Assembly: GCA_965200805.1 (NCBI GenBank)
Contig: OZ241384.1
Coordinates: forward strand, 310,001 to 374,000
Reading direction: 5' to 3'
From: MPNP01 sp026709725
GTDB taxonomy: Bacteria; Pseudomonadota; Alphaproteobacteria; Rhodobacterales; Rhodobacteraceae
DNA: 64,000 nt
The notes beneath the pieces are model-generated. The model was not told the DNA's origin. It saw only the letters and a list, made by a program, of their open reading frames with translations, and searched no databases. A program made the translations under genes and the position numbers. Every line of letters starts with the position of its first letter. Positions within the stretch are counted from its first letter, which is position 1. Below, piece by piece: positions 56,244-64,000 of this stretch.

Positions 56244-57265
56244 TGGAACGCATGGAACAATCCAACGTACAGCCAGAAACAGAGGATATGCTACGCATCA
56301 GAGGCCAAGATATTCCGGTTATAACGACAACCATGCGGCATCTACAATTGAAGTTCTTTGTAGACAATCCAAGAATTTACTCTGTCTTGCGTAGGGATAA
56401 GAATGTCGAGCCCAGCCAAGAGGACATACAGGCCAAGCTTACTGATATGGAACATGTCAGGGAGCTGATTCAGGACATCCGCCGCGATGGTGGTTTGACC
56501 GACCCAATCATCGTTCGTCGAGGGACATGGGAGGTGCTGGAGGGAAACAGCCGTCTTGCCGCCTACCGCCGCTTAGCCGAACTTGACCCCCTAAAGTGGA
56601 GCATGATTAAGGTACGTCTGCTTCCCGAAGATGTTGATGACAAGCTGATCCTGGCCTTGCTGGGGCAGTACCACCTCAAGGGCAAAACGGCTTGGCCACC
56701 CTTCGAGAAGGCGGGCTTCCTCCACCGTCGCCACATAGAACACAACGTGCCGGTAGACCAGCTAGCACGGGAGGTTGGTGACACCAAAAACCGCGTGGGT
56801 CATCTTCTGAAAGTGTATGATTTCATGTTGCATCATGACCAAGATGAGAAGGACCGCTGGAGCTACTATGATGAGTATTTAAAGTCGCAGTTCATCAAAA
56901 AAGTACGGAATGACGAACTTGACAAAGTGGTGGTGAAGAATATCACGACTGGTGACATACCGAGGGCCGTCGATGTACGTGACAAGCTTGCTGTGATTTG
57001 CAAGATTCCTAAAGTTCTAAAAAAATTCAAATCCGGCAGTTACGATTTTGAAGATGCATATTCAGCGGCAGTTCAAGGCGGGGCTGACAGCACACCCTAT
57101 ATGAAATTGTCAAAGTTTCGCCGTTGGCTGGCTACCAAAGAAGCTACGGATGCGCTCTCTAGAACAAGCGGTGAAACCCGTAAAAAAATTACTTATGAAA
57201 TGAAAAGACTGAACGCTATCGTACCAAAAGCACTTAAGAATCTGGAATCACAGGACATAGATTAA
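56243..57265 (+). CDS. ParB/Srx-fold protein 2
   Basis: A 340-residue protein with FFVDNPRIYSVLR (residues 38-50), IRRDGGLTDPIIV (79-91) and EVLEGNSRLAAYRR (97-110). It has the same ParB-like core as the gene three places upstream but is not close to it in sequence. VPVDQLAREVGDTKNRVGHLLKVYDFM looks like a helix-turn-helix of the ParB/KorB kind, so DNA binding is likely. The lysine-rich C-terminus lacks the nuclease HNH seen in some relatives. Two different ParB-like proteins in one operon is unusual. Confidence 0.83.
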   Translation: MERMEQSNVQPETEDMLRIRGQDIPVITTTMRHLQLKFFVDNPRIYSVLRRDKNVEPSQEDIQAKLTDMEHVRELIQDIRRDGGLTDPIIVRRGTWEVLEGNSRLAAYRRLAELDPLKWSMIKVRLLPEDVDDKLILALLGQYHLKGKTAWPPFEKAGFLHRRHIEHNVPVDQLAREVGDTKNRVGHLLKVYDFMLHHDQDEKDRWSYYDEYLKSQFIKKVRNDELDKVVVKNITTGDIPRAVDVRDKLAVICKIPKVLKKFKSGSYDFEDAYSAAVQGGADSTPYMKLSKFRRWLATKEATDALSRTSGETRKKITYEMKRLNAIVPKALKNLESQDID

Positions 57266-57308
57266 ACAGACCCAGAAATCCAATAATCACGCAAGGAAAT
57301 ACGGAATC

Positions 57309-57731
57309 ATGACAGCACACAAAGACATTTCGGTAATCGAGATTGACTTCGATGTATATCAGAGCATCGTAGCAAGGCAGCGGGGGTTTGATGACTCGCC
57401 CAATGCAGTTCTGCGTCGGGTTTTTGACTTGCCAACTGAATCAACAGAACTTGCACCCGGCAATGTTGGGGCAATGATGGAGTTGGAGATTGCCCCGGAT
57501 AATGTTGAGTTACCGCATGGAACAGAACTGCGGATGGAATATTGGGGCATCCGGCACACCGGCAAGATCCAAAACGGGGAATGGATTATCAAAGGAAAAC
57601 ACGTCAAGTCACCATCAGCTGCTGCCATAGAAGTTGCGGGTGGTGTTTCCTTGAACGGTTGGAAATATTGGTGGGTTAAGCGCCCTAGCGACAAAACCTT
57701 TATCCCACTGGAATCACTGAGGTATCAATGA
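57309..57731 (+). CDS. SeqA-like/RAMA-like small protein
   Basis: A 140-residue protein of two parts. Residues 8-40 (SVIEIDFDVYQSIVARQRGF, then SPNAVLRRVF) resemble the N-terminal ribbon-helix-helix oligomerisation segment of SeqA. Residues 72-125 (TELRMEYWGIRHTGKIQNG, then KHVKSPSAAAIEVAG and NGWKYWWVK) match the RAMA domain, which was predicted to recognise modified adenine or other altered DNA in restriction-type systems. It would be the DNA-reading component of the operon. It is 43 bases after ParB-like 2. Its last 17 codons lie within the 306-bp tandem duplication. Confidence 0.72.
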   Translation: MTAHKDISVIEIDFDVYQSIVARQRGFDDSPNAVLRRVFDLPTESTELAPGNVGAMMELEIAPDNVELPHGTELRMEYWGIRHTGKIQNGEWIIKGKHVKSPSAAAIEVAGGVSLNGWKYWWVKRPSDKTFIPLESLRYQ

Positions 57732-57964
57732 TATCTGTATATAATCTTATCCATGTTGCATGTCGGAATGATGGGTTTGATGCCATCAGCGAAGGATATG
57801 GCAACGGAAGCAATCAGCTCAATTCCAGAACCTGCTCGTATTGGTCAGTGCAAACTTATCACAACGGGCGCGGTCTCCGTATGGTGAACTCGGAAATCTA
57901 TAAGTCACTGATCATCTCCAATCTCTATCAAAATCACATAATTCCCATATCAGCAATTTGGTAA
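57728..57964 (+). CDS. Possible 78-residue protein (duplicated)
   Basis: The ATG overlaps the RAMA-like stop (ATGA), as in coupled genes. The translation starts MISVYNLIHVACRNDGFDAI and contains YGNGSNQLNSRTCSYWSVQ. It has no recognisable domain and its composition is not clearly protein-like. A perfect copy lies at 58034-58270. It may simply be an open frame in an intergenic tail. Confidence 0.25.
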   Translation: MISVYNLIHVACRNDGFDAISEGYGNGSNQLNSRTCSYWSVQTYHNGRGLRMVNSEIYKSLIISNLYQNHIIPISAIW

Positions 57965-58033
57965 AAAATGAGCCTCGTTTCCTGAGCGCCCTAGCGACAA
58001 AACCTTTATCCCACTGGAATCACTGAGGTATCA

Positions 58034-58270
58034 ATGATATCTGTATATAATCTTATCCATGTTGCATGTCGGAATGATGGGTTTGATGCCATCAGCGAAG
58101 GATATGGCAACGGAAGCAATCAGCTCAATTCCAGAACCTGCTCGTATTGGTCAGTGCAAACTTATCACAACGGGCGCGGTCTCCGTATGGTGAACTCGGA
58201 AATCTATAAGTCACTGATCATCTCCAATCTCTATCAAAATCACATAATTCCCATATCAGCAATTTGGTAA
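58034..58270 (+). CDS. Second copy of the possible 78-residue protein
   Basis: Identical to the frame at 57728-57964 because of the tandem duplication. Here only the last 17 codons of the RAMA-like gene precede it, so it has no full upstream gene to be coupled to. Coding status is doubtful. Confidence 0.2.
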   Translation: MISVYNLIHVACRNDGFDAISEGYGNGSNQLNSRTCSYWSVQTYHNGRGLRMVNSEIYKSLIISNLYQNHIIPISAIW

Positions 58271-58342
58271 AAAATGAGCCTCGTTTCCTGAATTTTTGCA
58301 ACAAATCCGATCCGACTATGGGCAGTTCCGATCGGTTTCCCG

Positions 58343-59650
58343 TCACTTCCCCGGCAACAGGCCGCGGGGAAACCAGCGGATGACCACAAGGAGAATGACA
58401 CCCATGGCGATGTGCCGCATGTGTGCGGCGTTCTGGAGGAGCTGCTGACGGATGGGATTCTCATTGGCCATGATCGACGTCAGCTGATCGACAAGCCAGA
58501 TGCCGGCCGGCTCGGCCTCGACCCAGGTGAACCAGACGAGAAATCCACCAAGAACGGCACCCCGGTTGTTGCCTGAACCGCCGACGATTGTCATAACCCA
58601 TATGAGGAAGGTGAATCGCATGGGTTGATACGAAACCGGGGTCAGCTGTCCATCAAGCGTGGTCAGCATGGCACCGGCAATGCCGATAACCATGGAGCCC
58701 AGGATGAACACCTGCAGACGGCGGTGGACAACATCCTTGCCAAGAGCACGGGCGGCATCCTCGTTGTCACGAATGGCGAGCATCATGCGTCCCCATGGCG
58801 AATTGAGAGATCTCTCCGAGAGCATGATGATCAGGAGCAGGACAAGGAAAAAGAGGCCTGCGTAGCAGAGTTTGACGAAGATGCCCGACAGAGGCGCAAT
58901 GTCACCACCAAGCCGGTTCGCCAGCGTCATGAACCAGGGGGACTGCTGCAACTCGATTTCAAGGGGAACGGGTCGGGGCAGGCCAATGACGTTCTTGACG
59001 CCGCGGGTGAGCCAATCCTCATTCTTGATGATTGCAATCAGAATCTCGGAAATCCCAAGCGTGGCGATTGCCAGATAATCGGATCTGAGGCCAAGTGTGA
59101 TCCTGCCAATGCACCATGCGGCTCCTGCTGCAAGGAGACCCCCCGCCAGCCATGAGAGCAGGATGGGCAGACCGAGCCCGCCCAGAAACCCCGTCACAGT
59201 CGGATTGATTGCCTCGATGGCCTCTGTTGCCGGCAGATAGGTCTGCCGTGTGATGATGAGCCCCAGGGCGACAATCAGCGCAACGGTCAGCGTCCGAAGT
59301 CTGCGATTGGTGATTTTTTTGCAGGCGATGCGAATGGCAAGCAGAGTGGCGAGAAGGGTCAGTCCTGCCACAAGAAGTCCGGTGCTGCCAGCCTGCCATG
59401 CTTCGATGACGGGGGGATGGGAGACAATGACAGCTGCGAGACCGCCGAGGGCGGCAAAGCCCATGATTCCGGCATTGAAGAGCCCGGCATAACCCCACTG
59501 GATATTGACTCCCTGGGACATGATGGCGGAGATGAGACAGAGGTTGAGAATTGCCAGGGAAAGGTTCCAGCTCTGGAAGAGACCAACGATCATGAAAAGG
59601 CCGAACATGACGGCATAGAGGGAGAAAACGCGGGTCCGGCTGGTGGTCAT
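58343..59650 (-). CDS. livM: Branched-chain amino acid ABC permease
   Basis: A 435-residue polytopic permease. LNLCLISAIMSQGVNIQWGYAGLFNAGIMGFAALGG is the LivM/LivH core. RSDYLAIATLGISEI, GRMMLAIRDNEDAARALGKDV (the cytoplasmic coupling loop) and IVGGSGNNRGAVLGGF are typical of LivM. It is longer than average because of extra spans in the first third. Its start overlaps livH by 4 bases. Last gene of the liv operon. Confidence 0.92.
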   Translation of the reverse strand: MTTSRTRVFSLYAVMFGLFMIVGLFQSWNLSLAILNLCLISAIMSQGVNIQWGYAGLFNAGIMGFAALGGLAAVIVSHPPVIEAWQAGSTGLLVAGLTLLATLLAIRIACKKITNRRLRTLTVALIVALGLIITRQTYLPATEAIEAINPTVTGFLGGLGLPILLSWLAGGLLAAGAAWCIGRITLGLRSDYLAIATLGISEILIAIIKNEDWLTRGVKNVIGLPRPVPLEIELQQSPWFMTLANRLGGDIAPLSGIFVKLCYAGLFFLVLLLIIMLSERSLNSPWGRMMLAIRDNEDAARALGKDVVHRRLQVFILGSMVIGIAGAMLTTLDGQLTPVSYQPMRFTFLIWVMTIVGGSGNNRGAVLGGFLVWFTWVEAEPAGIWLVDQLTSIMANENPIRQQLLQNAAHMRHIAMGVILLVVIRWFPRGLLPGK

Positions 59651-60666
59651 ACCGATTTCCCGGCAAAAAGTCCGGTGGGTCTGATGAGAAGCACGAGGAC
59701 CAGGATGAGGAAGCTGACTGCAAATTTGTACTCGGTGGAGAGAACCTGCATGAGGGTGCCGGGTTCAAGTCTCTCCGGGAGCAGATAGGCCAGAAAGCGT
59801 TTGTAGGCATAGGTCAGGGTGATTTCCGAAAAGGAAACAACGAAACCGCCAAAAAGGGCACCAAGCGGATTGCCAAGACCCCCCACGATGGCTGCAGCGA
59901 ATGTCGGCAGGAGGAGGGAGAAGTAGACAAAGGGCAGATAGCCCTTGTCGAGACCGTAGAGCACGCCGGCGACAGTTGCGAGAATGGCAACAATCGACCA
60001 GGTCAGCATCACGACGATTTCAGGATTGATGCCGGAAAGTTGTGCCAGTTCCTTGTTGTCTGAATAGGCACGCATGGCTTTGCCCGTGCGGGTCCGGTAG
60101 AGAAAGATCATCAGGGCAAGAACAAGAAGGGCCGTCACCACCAGCGTGACCACCTGTGTGACGCGAATCGAGAGCCCCTCGGCCAGATCGAAGGCCTCGC
60201 GCACATCCCGGGCCCGCACAAGAAACCGCTCGCCATCGGCAAAGTTTCGCTCGCCGGGTCCGAGGACGAGACGGACAATCCCCTGAAGAATAAACATGAT
60301 GCCAACCGAGGCGATGATCATGGATTCCGGCGCCGCACGCGTGCGGCGCAGGGGTCGATAGATCACACGGTCAAAACAGATCAGGAGGAGCAGGGTCAGC
60401 AGGCCGGCCAGCGGCAGGGTCAGCAACGCGGTCGGCAGGGGATGAATTGAGATGCCTGCCGCCTGCAGGGTCCATGTGCAAAGGATGGCCGCCATTGCGC
60501 CGAATGCCATGGTGTCGCCATGGGCGAAATTGGAAAAGCGCAGAATCCCGTAAACAAGGGTGACGCCGAGTGCGGCCAGTCCCAGCTGGCTGCCGTAGAC
60601 AAGTGCCGGAACAATGACAAAGTTGCCCAGCAGGACCGCAGCATTCGCAAGGTCAATGCCTGTCAC
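59647..60666 (-). CDS. livH: Branched-chain amino acid ABC permease
   Basis: A 339-residue polytopic permease with LGVTLVYGILRFSNFAHGDTMAFGAMAA near the start. The coupling loop is GKAMRAYSDNKELAQLSGI, and AAIVGGLGNPLGALFGGFVVSFSE follows near the end, the LivH hallmark. It pairs with LivM to form the channel. It overlaps livM by 4 bases (ATGA type) and follows livF by 56 bases. Confidence 0.93.
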   Translation of the reverse strand: MTGIDLANAAVLLGNFVIVPALVYGSQLGLAALGVTLVYGILRFSNFAHGDTMAFGAMAAILCTWTLQAAGISIHPLPTALLTLPLAGLLTLLLLICFDRVIYRPLRRTRAAPESMIIASVGIMFILQGIVRLVLGPGERNFADGERFLVRARDVREAFDLAEGLSIRVTQVVTLVVTALLVLALMIFLYRTRTGKAMRAYSDNKELAQLSGINPEIVVMLTWSIVAILATVAGVLYGLDKGYLPFVYFSLLLPTFAAAIVGGLGNPLGALFGGFVVSFSEITLTYAYKRFLAYLLPERLEPGTLMQVLSTEYKFAVSFLILVLVLLIRPTGLFAGKSV

Positions 60667-60722
60667 TGGCCCGCTCCCGCTGTTGGCTGTGGAAGATGGT
60701 GGGGCGTTTCAGGGTCATGATC

Positions 60723-61427
60723 CTACCCGCCCAGAAACGACTTGCGTACATCGGGATCGGCGAGGAGGCGTTTGCCGGTATCCTCGTAACGGTTCCGGCC
60801 CTGGACCAGAACGTACCCCCGGTTTGCAATCTCGAGAGCGCGCCGCGCATTTTGTTCACAGAGGAGAATGGCAACTCCTGTCCGGGCGATCTCCACAATC
60901 ATTGCAAAGAGTGTGTCCATGACAATGGGAGAGACGCCAGCGGTGGGTTCATCAAGAAGCAGGAACCTGGGTCGGGTCATCATGGCCCGACCGACAGCGA
61001 CCTGCTGGCGTTGGCCCCCGGAGAGATTCCCGGCGAGTGTGCTTCGAAACTCTGACAGGGCCGGAAACATGTCATAGGTGACGCCAAGCGCTTCTGTGAA
61101 GCCCGCAGGGTTCCGATAGGCGCCCATCTCCAGGTTTTCCTCAACGGTCAGTGAGGGGAAGATATTGTTGACCTGCGGAACAAAAGCCATTCCGAGCGCA
61201 ACCCGATCCTGCGCAGCCATGCGGCTGATGTCCCGATCACCGAGCATGACCCGACCCCGGATCAGTTCGACCAGACCGAAGATGGCCTTCATTGCCGTCG
61301 ACTTGCCGGCACCGTTGGGACCAACGATCACGGAGATTTCTCCCGCATCCACGGCCAGACTGCAGCCATGGCATATGACGGTCTCGCCGTATGCGACTGT
61401 CAGATTCTCCGCGACAAGTCCGCTCAT
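60723..61427 (-). CDS. livF: Branched-chain amino acid ABC ATPase (LivF type)
   Basis: A 234-residue ATPase with Walker A VGPNGAGKST, signature NLSGGQRQQVAVGRAMM, Walker B FLLLDEPTAGVSP and FVPQVNNIFPSLTVEENLEMG. The last two are typical of LivF. It overlaps livG by 4 bases and forms the ATPase heterodimer with it. Confidence 0.93.
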   Translation of the reverse strand: MSGLVAENLTVAYGETVICHGCSLAVDAGEISVIVGPNGAGKSTAMKAIFGLVELIRGRVMLGDRDISRMAAQDRVALGMAFVPQVNNIFPSLTVEENLEMGAYRNPAGFTEALGVTYDMFPALSEFRSTLAGNLSGGQRQQVAVGRAMMTRPRFLLLDEPTAGVSPIVMDTLFAMIVEIARTGVAILLCEQNARRALEIANRGYVLVQGRNRYEDTGKRLLADPDVRKSFLGG

Positions 61428-62218
61428 GAACCCTCGACATCGCTGGCGGATTTTGCTCCAAGATACGCCTGGATCACGTCCTCGTTCGCCATGATTTCAT
61501 CCATGGAGCCTTCGGCAAGCAGACGGCCCTCAGCCATACAGATCACCCGATGGCAGAGACGGGAAACAAAAGCCATATCGTGCTCAATCAGAAAGAATGT
61601 GACCCCCTGGTGTTCGTTCATATGCCGGATCGAGTCACCAATTTTTTTCAGAAGTGTTCGATTGACTCCGGCACCGATTTCATCAAGAAAGACCAGCGAT
61701 GCCCTGGTCATCATCGTGCGGCCCAGCTCGAGAAGTTTTTTCTGCCCACCGGAGAGTTTGCCGGCCGGCAAATCGGCAACAGGGTCAAGATCGAGAAAAC
61801 CGATGATTTCATCGGCCTGCGTGCGCAGCATCGCCTCCTCGCGGTTGATGCGATGACGGTTGATCCAGCTCTGAACAATTCGTTCGCCGGACTGCTGTGC
61901 CGGCACGACCATCAGATTCTCCCGCACCGTCAGTGATGAGAACTCATGGGCAATCTGGAAGGTTCGAACTGCCCCTTTGGCAAACAGCCGGTGCGGAGGC
62001 AGGGCGGTGATATCATGGCCAGCGAGGCGAACCTGGCCCGCCTGCGGCTGACAAAATCCGGTTATGGTATTGAAGAGCGTTGTCTTGCCGGCACCATTGG
62101 GGCCAATCAGACCGGTGATTGTTCCTGCCTCAACATGCAATGAAACATCACTGACGGCAACAAAATCACCAAACTGGACACGGATTCTCTCAATGTCCAA
62201 CATGACGCGGAGTGCCAT
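61424..62218 (-). CDS. livG: Branched-chain amino acid ABC ATPase (LivG type)
   Basis: A 264-residue ATPase with Walker A IGPNGAGKTT followed by LFNTITGFCQPQAG, VRTFQIAHEFSSLTVRENLMV (LivG signature), KLSGGQKKLLELGR and SLVFLDEIGAGVN (Walker B, with I for the usual P). A BCA_ABC_TP_C tail ends in ANEDVIQAYLG. M6 (62203) is an alternative start. It follows the binding-protein gene with a strong hairpin in between. Confidence 0.93.
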   Translation of the reverse strand: MALRVMLDIERIRVQFGDFVAVSDVSLHVEAGTITGLIGPNGAGKTTLFNTITGFCQPQAGQVRLAGHDITALPPHRLFAKGAVRTFQIAHEFSSLTVRENLMVVPAQQSGERIVQSWINRHRINREEAMLRTQADEIIGFLDLDPVADLPAGKLSGGQKKLLELGRTMMTRASLVFLDEIGAGVNRTLLKKIGDSIRHMNEHQGVTFFLIEHDMAFVSRLCHRVICMAEGRLLAEGSMDEIMANEDVIQAYLGAKSASDVEGS

Positions 62219-62221
62219 CCC

Positions 62222-62251
62222 GCACCGGCCTGACCATCGTCAGGCCGGTGC
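62222..62251 (-). terminator. Intercistronic hairpin between the binding-protein gene and livG
   Basis: GCACCGGCCTGA (62222-62233) pairs perfectly with TCAGGCCGGTGC (62240-62251), loop of 6. It lies 17 bases after the binding-protein stop and just before livG. Without a T-run it is more likely an RNA stabiliser or partial terminator giving more binding protein than membrane components. Confidence 0.65.
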
Positions 62252-62268
62252 AGTGTGTGTCTTGCGGA

Positions 62269-63447
62269 CTAGCGGAAGCGGACCGTCGTAATCGTCCCGT
62301 CCCTGATCTCGACCTCGCGGTAATTGCCGGCCGGCTCTCCACTGCCAATCAGTTCAACTGCCGAGGCGCCAACGTAATTGACGGAACCCCCTTCAGCGAG
62401 AATGGTGAGTGCCTTGCCAAGATCACCCGGATAGATTTCCTCACCGGGTGCGTTGGCCACTGCCATGACATGATCCTTGATGACCTGACTGTCGGCTGAT
62501 CCCGATGCCTGCATTGCCAGCAGGATGAGAGCGGCGGCATCATAGGCTTCGGCAACAAACGGCTCGGATGCCTGGCTCCCCGCATACGCCTCGAATGTCG
62601 CCATGCCGGGACTGTCTGTCCCGGGAACCTGACCAAAGGATCCATCGATTTCAGACCCGAAGAGTTCCGTCAGGCTCGCACCAAGCATCCCGTCCGGCAG
62701 GACGAAGGTATCGAATGCCCCGGTATCAAGAGCACTGCGAATGATTCCGCGGCCACCCTGGTCAACATAGCCTGCAACAACGAGAGCCGTGCCGCCGGCA
62801 GCAGCCAGGGTGCCGACCTCGGCACTGTAATCGGCCTTGCCATCCTCATGGGGAACACTGATCGTGACCTCACCCCCGGCAGATGCAAAGGCCGCCTCGA
62901 AACTCTCCGCAAGACCCTTGCCATAGTCATTGTTGGTGTATGTCAGGGCAACGGAATTGATCCCCTTCTCCCCAATGATTTGAGCCATGACAATCCCCTG
63001 ACTGGCGTCACTCGGGGCCGTACGGAAGAACAGCCCGTCATCCTCGGCCATCGAGAGGCCCGGTGAGGTCGCAGATGGCGAAATCATGACAATGCCATTG
63101 GCCCTCGCAACATTCTGCAGGACCGCAGCCGTGACACCGGAGCAGTCAGCCCCCATGATGGCATTGACATTTTCAGCCGTTACAAGACGTTCGGCTGCCG
63201 CCGTTGCAACAGCGGAGTCAACGCATGAGGAGTCGGCGCGGACAGCGGCAACCTGATGGCCGCCCAGAAGATTCCCGGCCGCGTTGACCTCTTCAATGGC
63301 CAGTTCTGCACCACTGGCGATGGCAGGCGTTAGTGATTCAATTGGACCGGTAAACCCAAGCAGGATACCGATTCGGATGTCTTCGGCCCGCGCCAGACCG
63401 GCTGTGATCATGGCAAGCATGCCGGCAAAAAGAAGTAATTTTTTCAT
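62269..63447 (-). CDS. Periplasmic branched-chain amino acid-binding protein (LivJ/K-like)
   Basis: A 392-residue exported protein with signal peptide MKKLLLFAGMLAMITAGLARA. The Peripla_BP_6 fold begins IRIGILLGFTGPIESL and has ASGAELAIEEVNAAGNLLGG, ADCSGVTAAVL, SPSATSPGLS and VALTYTNNDYGKGLAESF. It is the first gene of the operon binding protein-livG-livF-livH-livM. Relatives bind Leu/Ile/Val but also amides, urea or aromatic compounds, so the ligand is not certain. Confidence 0.92.
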   Translation of the reverse strand: MKKLLLFAGMLAMITAGLARAEDIRIGILLGFTGPIESLTPAIASGAELAIEEVNAAGNLLGGHQVAAVRADSSCVDSAVATAAAERLVTAENVNAIMGADCSGVTAAVLQNVARANGIVMISPSATSPGLSMAEDDGLFFRTAPSDASQGIVMAQIIGEKGINSVALTYTNNDYGKGLAESFEAAFASAGGEVTISVPHEDGKADYSAEVGTLAAAGGTALVVAGYVDQGGRGIIRSALDTGAFDTFVLPDGMLGASLTELFGSEIDGSFGQVPGTDSPGMATFEAYAGSQASEPFVAEAYDAAALILLAMQASGSADSQVIKDHVMAVANAPGEEIYPGDLGKALTILAEGGSVNYVGASAVELIGSGEPAGNYREVEIRDGTITTVRFR

Positions 63448-63849
63448 GTCATATCCTGTACTACATTCTTGTCACAAGGACTCAGTGCGATCTCCAATAC
63501 AGGAACAGAAGCAAAGGTTCACCTGCTTTCTGCCACCCCCGCTCACCGCAGGCATTCGATCCTGTACCGCAGGACCAGTTGCAAGCATACGGCTGCTGCG
63601 GATGCGCACTCGCTGCACCACGACACTCTCAGACCCGGGATGTTTGTCAACAAGATCTCTCAGATTGTACCGTTTAACGGTCAAAACCCGGCAGGAATCA
63701 CCCTCCTCCATGTCAGATCCTGCATCAGGCAATGATCATTATGCTATTGCGGGTGCTGTTGCCGGGATTGCTTCCGCGGTCTCTGGACACGCCCCGGACT
63801 GTCCAAGCCAGAATTGCCCGGAATTCAACAGAATCCGGAACACCGGACA
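63448..63849. other. Intergenic region upstream of the liv operon
   Basis: 400 bases between the ankyrin-repeat gene end and the binding-protein start. It should contain the liv promoter (leftward). Open frames on both strands have no motif. I could not pick a convincing -35/-10 pair. Confidence 0.5.
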
Positions 63850-64000
63850 TCAGTCCCCGGTGCCAACCACAGCCGACTCAAGCACTGCATGCACTGCATC
63901 CCATCCTTCCTCTCTGGCCACATCAGCGGGCGTCCGGCCCCGCAGGTCACGCGCCAGGGCATCACCTTCCCCCTCCAACTCCGAGTGAACCCCCTCAAGA
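63850..64000 (-). CDS. Ankyrin-repeat protein, C-terminal end (partial)
   Basis: The frame closing at the TGA 63850-63852 gives 49 residues, including DLRGRTPADVAREEGWDAVHAVLE. This is a clear ankyrin repeat (G-x-TP-x-D-x-A followed by a helix and VLE) at the end of a protein whose start lies beyond the window. It is transcribed leftwards, towards the liv operon. Function and cell location cannot be judged from this fragment. Confidence 0.75.
   Translation of the reverse strand, partial: LEGVHSELEGEGDALARDLRGRTPADVAREEGWDAVHAVLESAVVGTGD

Larger units (their letters stand above)
57679..58291. repeat. Perfect 306-bp tandem duplication
   Basis: Bases 57679-57984 are repeated as 57985-58290, with one further shared base at the junction. 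The copies carry the last 17 codons of the RAMA-like gene, its stop and a 78-codon frame. I found no mismatch on reading through, so the event is recent or the repeat is being homogenised. The unit is 102 codons long, a multiple of three. Confidence 0.92.

Noticed and set aside
63472..63732. An 86-codon minus-strand frame upstream of the liv operon.
   Set aside because: No motif or ribosome site; it lies where the liv promoter should be.

Overview
The window is a stretch of an alphaproteobacterial chromosome, probably Rhodospirillales-like. The main evidence is the ihfB-lapA-trpF-trpB order, the cysteine-poor L36 beside tRNA-Val, a Zur-znuCB cluster and the overall style of the housekeeping proteins. 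No 16S gene is present, so placement below class level is inference. Coding density is uneven: intact housekeeping operons alternate with long graveyards of broken mobile and defence genes, and with GC-rich DNA that seems to code for nothing.

Layout. 0-13.8 kb: core genes. On the plus strand are the end of ihfB, a LapA-like protein, trpF, trpB, an aldo/keto reductase, ychF and an SbcCD/YhaO-YhaN-like nuclease-ATPase pair. On the minus strand are trpA, lldD, rplY, pth and a DUF2237 gene. 13.9-19 kb: an IS4-type transposase relic, 2.6 kb of GC-rich DNA with several 18/19-bp tandem repeats, a stub of an ATPase gene and a frameshifted Tn3-family transposase. 19-23.2 kb: truA and ileS, then an IS1595 relic and a pair of 28-bp repeats. 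24-32.9 kb: one long operon for a peptide-type ABC transporter (two permeases, a fused double ATPase and a binding protein) enclosing a hydantoinase/oxoprolinase-like gene and two DUF917 genes; it ends in a perfect hairpin. 33-35 kb: a broken UvrD-like helicase and a toxin-antitoxin pair with a palindromic operator. 35.5-40.3 kb: znuB-znuC-zur with a Zur box, a periplasmic nucleotidase, pyrF, tRNA-Val and rpmJ. 40.6-47.8 kb: a second accessory zone with a frameshifted unknown gene, a decayed type I restriction locus enclosing an intact DUF262/DUF1524 protein, a second GC-rich island, the mobile mystery protein A/B pair and a headless SNF2 helicase. 47.8-49.1 kb: miaB. 49.1-58.3 kb: an AT-richer island of two divergent operons. 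58.3-63.5 kb: a complete liv branched-chain amino acid transporter, followed by the end of an ankyrin-repeat gene.

The best candidate for an undescribed system is the island at 49.8-57.7 kb. Leftward it encodes a B12-type radical SAM protein and a GHKL (Hsp90-like) ATPase. Rightward it encodes a ParB-like protein, a small PD-(D/E)XK-like nuclease, an SNF2 ATPase, a second ParB-like protein and a small protein with a SeqA-like start and a RAMA-like end. The genes are tightly packed and I cannot match the set to a named defence system. A role in sensing, modifying or restricting DNA is inference. The second point of interest is that the non-coding GC-rich DNA repeatedly shows tandem duplications of 18-19 bp whose sequences differ from site to site.
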